A stretch of 64,000 nt of DNA, taken from NCBI GenBank assembly GCA_013350335.1, contig CM023532.1, forward strand, positions 35,961,708-36,025,707, written 5' to 3'. A program made the position numbers and the translations under genes. A model generated the notes under the pieces. It ran no database searches. It saw only the letters and a list, made by a program, of their open reading frames with translations, and was not told where the DNA came from. This document shows, piece after piece, positions 59,420 to 64,000 of the stretch. The stretch comes from Chimonanthus salicifolius. Taxonomy: Eukaryota > Streptophyta > Magnoliopsida > Laurales > Calycanthaceae. Position 1 is the first letter of the stretch, and each line of letters opens with the position of its first letter.

Positions 59420-59971
59420 AAATTTCTTGGCCGTCCATTCTAACATGGGTGTTTTTTGTTAGGAAACACGGGATAAAGTGAAATTCTCACTTTACCCCCG
59501 TCATTCCGTATGCAATTATTAAGTAGAGCATAGCGGTACACCTATAATTCTGAGCAGTGTACCTATAATTATGAGCGGTGCACGTATAATTATGAACGGT
59601 GTACCTATAATTCTAAGCGGTGTACCTATAATTTCAAAATTAACTATAACTTTAGCGTGAAGAACCCATCCATAGCGGTGCACCTATAATTATGAGCGGT
59701 GTACCTATAATTTTGAGCGGTGCACCTATAATTTCGAAATTAACTATAACTTTGGCGTGCAGAACTCATCCATAATGGTGCACCTATAATTATGAGCGGT
59801 GTACCTATAATTCTGAGCGGCGCACCTATAATTCTGAGCGGCGCACCTATAATTTCATTTTTTAAAAGGTTAGGAAGGGTGAAGGGTAAAGTGGAGTTTT
59901 CACATAAATTTTTTAAAACCTGTGTCTCTTAACAAAAAACACTCGTGTTAGGATGGGCGACCAATTTATTT
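59420..59971. mobile_element. Inverted-repeat element enclosing a 21-bp minisatellite
   Basis: The ends match as inverted repeats over about 50 bases: CCATTCTAACATGGGTGTTT and, inverted, CCATCCTAACACGAGTGTTT, continuing TTTGTTAGGAAACACGGG and TTTGTTAAGAGACACAGG. Inside, twelve copies of AGCGGTGCACCTATAATTATG (21 bp) form three blocks of 5, 3 and 4 units. The first two blocks are each followed by a 37-bp spacer (ATTAACTATAACTTT.GCGTG). It codes for nothing and looks like a non-autonomous DNA transposon that grew an internal satellite. Confidence 0.85.
59532..59854. repeat. 21-bp minisatellite, twelve units in three blocks
   Basis: Unit starts run at 21-base spacing from 59532. Variation is mostly at two places: GTGCAC, GTGTAC or GCGCAC, and the last three to four bases (TATG, TCTG, TTTC). 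The block order suggests amplification of a unit group plus spacer after the single-unit repeat formed. Confidence 0.92.
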
Positions 59972-59979
59972 CCCTATTA

Positions 59980-60170
59980 ATTTCTTTTTTATGACCAATG
60001 TGTTTAAGTTTCATAGAGCATCCGACTAATCCTTTGGACATTTGTAAGCCCTCCTATCCACACGCACCAGATAATTCTATGGAAAGTAACCCTTTATAGT
60101 AAAATGGAAATCGAATTCAAGACTTCCACTTCCTAAGACAGGTTTCTGAACATCACTATAATCCTTTGGG
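59980..60170 (-). mobile_element. Diverged SINE (family of 20853)
   Basis: GACTAATCCTTTGGACATTT and the minus-strand box B-like GTCTTGAATTCGATTTCC match the 20.9-kb SINE in order. No duplication could be assigned. Confidence 0.55.
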
Positions 60171-62255
60171 TTCTTTCCCTACTTTTTTTTTTTTTTTTGA
60201 ATTTACGTGTAGGAAACTGTAGGATATCCAATGTAAAACTTCCTACGGTGAGCCCACTACCCTTAAGGTACACCAAAGTTAAACCATGTGTATTCTTTCC
60301 CTACTTATTTAATGAGGCATATGGTATGACATGAATATAGGTGCGTCATGTGTGTATGATTTTTAATTAAGTCTAGTAATTCAGATAATTTTTTTTTATA
60401 TTAAATTCTATTGGACCTAGGGTTGTGTGAGGTTTGGTTGTCCCATACTCCCTTTTATCTCACTCTCTGACCTATGTTTCATCCATTTATTATATTAGTT
60501 ACGGTATGTGCTCCATATATATTATATGGTCAGCTATTGATTTATTTTATAATTAGAATAATTAATAAATTAAGAAATATCAACTTAAAAGTCCAATACA
60601 TACTAATTAATTAAAACTTTATTATCTATGTGAAATACATAATATATTGAATTGATAATCTATTTCTAAAGAGAAAATTATAGATAAATAACTAATTCAC
60701 AAATTCGAAGAAAGGATATAAAATCTTGAAAATAAAAATCATTTTTTCATAAAAGTGATCGCAACAAAACTTGACTAATGTAATAATCCATTTTTCATCC
60801 TTTTTCTTTCACAAAAGTTTTCAAAGTTCTTGGAAAGGAGATTTGAGTCTTACAATTGCCTCATAACCTTCAGATTCATCAAATTGATTCGTATAATTAT
60901 TTTTCACTTTTTCTTGTTTTGTATAATTTCTCTATTTTAGGTGCTGACATGACAACTGTAGGTTCAATCCTTCCAACTCATCAAATTTAAATTTAGAATT
61001 CAATTTTTTATTTTAATTCTTTTTTCATGATTTTTTATGGAGCTAAATTATTTCAACTCTTTTTTTCTGAGGGGAACCCCAAAGGCCCAAACAACACCTT
61101 AAGCATGAGCCTCTTAAACCCCTCTGCGAATAAAGAAGAAGATAACAACTTATAACTGGGGAACTAAAGGATAATAATGGCAAGCAATATCATTCCTTTT
61201 GGAAACCAGCTAACTCATTAATAATTTAGTAAGTAATGGGTTAAAAGTTCTTGATATAAATCTGAAATGGACTCAATCTGATTGATCCGTTGGCAGGTCT
61301 ATCTTAAACTAGTCTTGACAAAATTTGACCCAATCTGATTATTTGAATTGAACTTGAGCATTTTGAATAAGTATATGTTAAAAATTTTGTGATTTGAATT
61401 TGAAATACATCTGCACCGACTAACCCGTGTAGTAAACAAGTAAGTAACAGATTGAATATTTTTGACCGCATATGAATAAGATCCAACTTGAAACCTATCT
61501 AGCCCGACCATTACCCAGTCTAATATGTAATTAATTCAAATCGGATTGAATTGGATTTTAGTGGTCAATCCACTCCGGCTCAAATTTGAGTTGAATATGT
61601 TTAATCCAACCTTGATGCTTTTTGAGATTGAATCAAACGTGTCAAATCAGAATCCGCCTAATTTTCACTCTATTGAAAAGGATAAAAGTTCGTTTAAATA
61701 AATAAAAGTAATTTGTTAACATAGGTGTAACTCAACTATAGCGTCACTTGGTGTATTTTAAGGGCAGTGAGTATCACCTGTGAAGATTTGGATTTTTTGC
61801 GATTTTCTATATGTAAATTTTAAATCAAAATAAATAAAAGTAAATTAAAAACAAAGATTACCTACTTTTAAATGACCGCATGCGTCAGTAGCTTCCCGTT
61901 AGAATTTCCATACGTTATGTCAAAGTCATTGGCATAATAAACACCAAAAAAGACCAAAAAATTATTTACCATCAATCAATCGTTTCGTTCGTATTCCCTT
62001 CTTCCTCACGTCTAAGTTTCAAACTTTTAACATACCAACGACCCTCTCCCATAGTCCCATGCGAAGAAACTACTAAGTCAATTTACTATGATATATCAAC
62101 TCATACTACCGATTTAGAAGATAGACTTGTTATGGACTTTAATCTATAAATCAAAAGTTGGAGAGCTTATGAAACAAGAAAAATTAAATCTTTTATCATA
62201 CTTTACGTTAGGTGGGCCCAATTCGATGTCTATATGTCAAGTTGGAACTACTAAA
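60171..62255. other. Intergenic between the CESA4 copies, middle part
   Basis: About 2 kb of AT-rich DNA. A stretch at 61200-61660 has many GACCCAATC/TGAATTTG words resembling 24260-24690 (PEX12 intron 8), perhaps an old dispersed repeat. No gene was recognised. Confidence 0.45.
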
Positions 62256-62624
62256 TGTTTGGACCTGAATATCCAATTCAAAAGACTAGCACGTGGAGTG
62301 ACTTAAGTATTTTATAAATTCTTAGATTTCTCTCTACACTTTCAATGTGGGACTTATTTGCAATCCCAACAATCCCTCTCGAACGACGTCAGTCATCCCA
62401 TCCACCTACCGGGATCTCATGAGTCCACATGAGGTAACATGATATCTGACTCTAATATCACTTGTTAGGAGTAGATATCATGCTCAAAAGATTAGTCTAT
62501 TAGATAGAGTAATCCAAGTTGTTTGTAAATTCTTAGATCTCCCCTCTACAATTCTAATGTTGGACTTGTTCGCCACCCAACGAGGCTGGCCATCCCGTTC
62601 ACCTAAGGGATCTCTTTGACTCCA
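62256..62624 (-). mobile_element. Degenerate TRIM, LTR-centre-LTR-centre arrangement
   Basis: Direct repeats 62256-62371 and 62463-62581 share AAAAGA-TAG, GAGTGAC/GAGTAATCCAAG, AAATTCTTAGAT and CTCTACA. The centre has TCTCATGAGTCCACATGAGG and a mutated primer-binding complement. After the second repeat, GGCTGGCCATCCCGTTCACC is more centre sequence, as in a tandem LTR array. It is cut off by the hAT-like fragment at 62625. Confidence 0.7.
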
Positions 62625-62700
62625 TGTTACAAATATTGACGGTATTTTCAAATTTACTATATTTTTATCGGCAAAATATCATTACGGTGTTAATAAAACT
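62625..62700. repeat. Terminal fragment related to the 46.4-kb hAT-like MITE
   Basis: ACAAATATTGACGG and GGTATTTTCAAATTTAC, then GCAAAATATCATTACGG, match the inverted right end of 46384-46758 over about 76 bases. Only this end is present. Confidence 0.75.
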
Positions 62701-62911
62701 TAGTCGAGTCAATTCTGCTGAGTCAAGCCCGACCCATGTCAGAGTTTGGAAGCAAGTTTACATCAAAGTTAGTTGTGTGTATTTGTGGGGTATGTATACA
62801 GTTGGACTGAAGCTTGAAAATGCCTTGGTTTGCAAGCGATACAAAGGGCTTTAGTTGGTGGTGGATCAAACCATCTAAATCCCATTTAACGTCTCTTTGA
62901 CTCAAAACTCT

Positions 62912-63044
62912 TACAAAAGTAGGTGAAGAAGCCATGTCTCTCTCCAACCTTACTTGCCATTTGATAAAGAGCTACCATGTATGATCTCTTCCTCTGAGAA
63001 TTCCCTTCCAACTCCTTCTTCCCCCTTCACCACCTTTGTCGGCC
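62912..63044 (+). promoter_or_regulatory. Duplicated CESA4 5' flank, copy 2, with six-codon uORF
   Basis: Homologous to 48696-48821. An upstream ATG at 62977 opens MYDLFL and stops at TGA 62995-62997, 48 bases before the main ATG. It could reduce translation of the main frame if it lies in the mRNA; the transcription start is not visible. Confidence 0.6.
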
Positions 63045-63551
63045 ATGGCCGCCACCAATGGCTTGGTCGCGGGTTCTCATCAGAGAAATGAATTGCAAGT
63101 TCTGCATGTCAATGAAGAGGTAAATTTCCCCACTTGTACTTATTTGAATTTGTTGACTGTTATTGAAATTAGTTTATATAGAAAATACAGACATCCTGAT
63201 GAGAAAATAAATGAAGAATCAATTACAATTCTGTGATTCGGGAAACAATAATAATGGAAAATACAATTATGAAAAGTTAACTGTGTCCGTTAATACAGAC
63301 TTCAATGCTTGCATTTGAAAATTGAATGTTTGTACATGGGTGTGATTGGCAGAGCAAGTCACAGATTCGGCACTCAAGAGCAAGGAATTGTGGTGTTTGT
63401 GGTGATGAAATTGCTGTCAGAGAGAGTGGAGATTTGTTCGTAGCATGCTATGAATGTGGCTTCCCAGTCTGCCAGCCTTGTTACGAATATGAAAGACGTG
63501 AAGGAAACCAGTGCTGCCCTCAGTGCAATACTCGTTATAAACGCCACAAAG
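63045..63551 (+). CDS. CESA4: Cellulose synthase, CESA4-type, copy 2, first two exons (continues past window)
   Basis: Exons 63045-63119 (25 residues, [20 protein letters not shown]...) and 63353-63551 match copy 1 in length and phase. The second exon encodes the zinc finger [20 protein letters not shown], then [20 protein letters not shown] and [10 protein letters not shown]. All eight cysteines are present, and it keeps the residues usual for the family (CYECGFPVC, where copy 1 has CYYCRFPVC). Intron 2 runs to the window end, and the last bases (GAGCTCAACTTGGTGATTGT) match the sequence just before exon 3 of copy 1. By position and conservation this is probably the working CESA4 gene; the rest lies outside the window. 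Confidence 0.88.
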
Positions 63552-64000
63552 GTCTCTCTCTCTCTCTTCTCTCTGTTACCGAGTCAAATTAGAATTGATG
63601 GATGTTAGGTTGACTGAGTAGACATTCTCTGTCTCTTTCTCTCCAAAATTGGAAGGGAATTTGACAGACTCGTCCGAGTCAACTGATTTGATGGGATCTT
63701 GGATTGACTGGGTCTTGAAGAAAACTTAAAATAAAAGGTAAAAAAAAAAAAATGTTTACTGCTTGAAAAAGGGACTTGAGTCAGCATTGTTTTTTTCAAT
63801 TTTTTGAGTTATGATTTTGAGCCAGTTTCTTCTTTAACTGAGAGGAATTAAACCCGGAATCCTAAAGTATTAATGGAAATAATGATATGCAGATCCATTA
63901 AAAAAGTTACATTATGCAGTGCATTCTTGTAAGATCTAGATCTAAGTTCAAACCATGAATGGAGAAAGATCTAACTTGAGAGCTCAACTTGGTGATTGTG
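63552..64000 (+). other. Intron 2 of CESA4 copy 2
   Basis: Begins GTCTCTCTCTC as in copy 1, where a CT/GT run follows the same donor. It is much shorter than the copy 1 intron, because copy 1 gained a LINE tail and other DNA. Confidence 0.75.

Noticed and set aside
59532..59854. CRISPR-like array
   Set aside because: Units are directly adjacent or share one spacer sequence, there are no unique spacers, and the context is a plant nuclear genome. It is a minisatellite.

Overview
The window is nuclear DNA from a flowering plant. It has AT-rich introns with GT..AG borders, plant-type gene families (MYB-CC/PHR regulator, PEX12, cytochrome c1, an LRR receptor kinase of the MIK2-like type, secondary-wall cellulose synthase CESA4) and plant transposons (LINE, RTE, Ty1/copia, TRIM, tRNA-derived SINE, Stowaway, hAT and Tourist-like MITEs). 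The species cannot be fixed from sequence alone; a woody dicot or magnoliid would fit. No bacterial, viral, CRISPR or organellar block was seen.

Layout. (1) 13-4817 (+): 3' part of a MYB-CC transcription factor; its first exons lie left of the window. (2) 7501-25845 (+): a complete PEX12 gene, ten exons coding for 395 residues spread over 18.3 kb. Its introns are loaded with LINE, copia, SINE and MITE remnants and a truncated U2 snRNA-like locus. (3) 28312-34615 (-): cytochrome c1 (CYC1), seven exons, convergent with PEX12, carrying an apparent one-base frameshift. (4) 38947-42182 (+): a complete two-exon LRR receptor kinase, followed at about 43.2-44.4 kb by a decayed relative. (5) 48822-57508 (+): an eleven-exon CESA4-type cellulose synthase with two one-base frameshifts and several changes at conserved residues. 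(6) 63045 to the window end (+): the first two exons of a second, better preserved CESA4 copy. Copies 5 and 6 form a tandem duplication that includes about 130 bp upstream of the start codon.

The intergenic DNA is mostly small mobile elements. Clear cases include a TRIM with a perfect 5-bp target duplication (44621-44972), a SINE with a perfect 15-bp duplication (20853-21081), a hAT-like MITE with an 8-bp duplication (46384-46758), a 0.78-kb fold-back element (30140-30915) and an inverted-repeat element enclosing a 21-bp minisatellite (59420-59971).

The genes do not form a pathway. They are independent housekeeping or signalling genes: peroxisome matrix import (PEX12), respiratory complex III (CYC1), phosphate-type regulation (MYB-CC), surface signalling (LRR-RLK) and secondary wall cellulose (CESA4). 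The points most worth checking are the three single-base insertions in otherwise conserved genes (real pseudogenes or assembly errors), the tandem CESA4 pair, the U2-like locus with snRNA promoter elements, and the minisatellite element at 59.5 kb.
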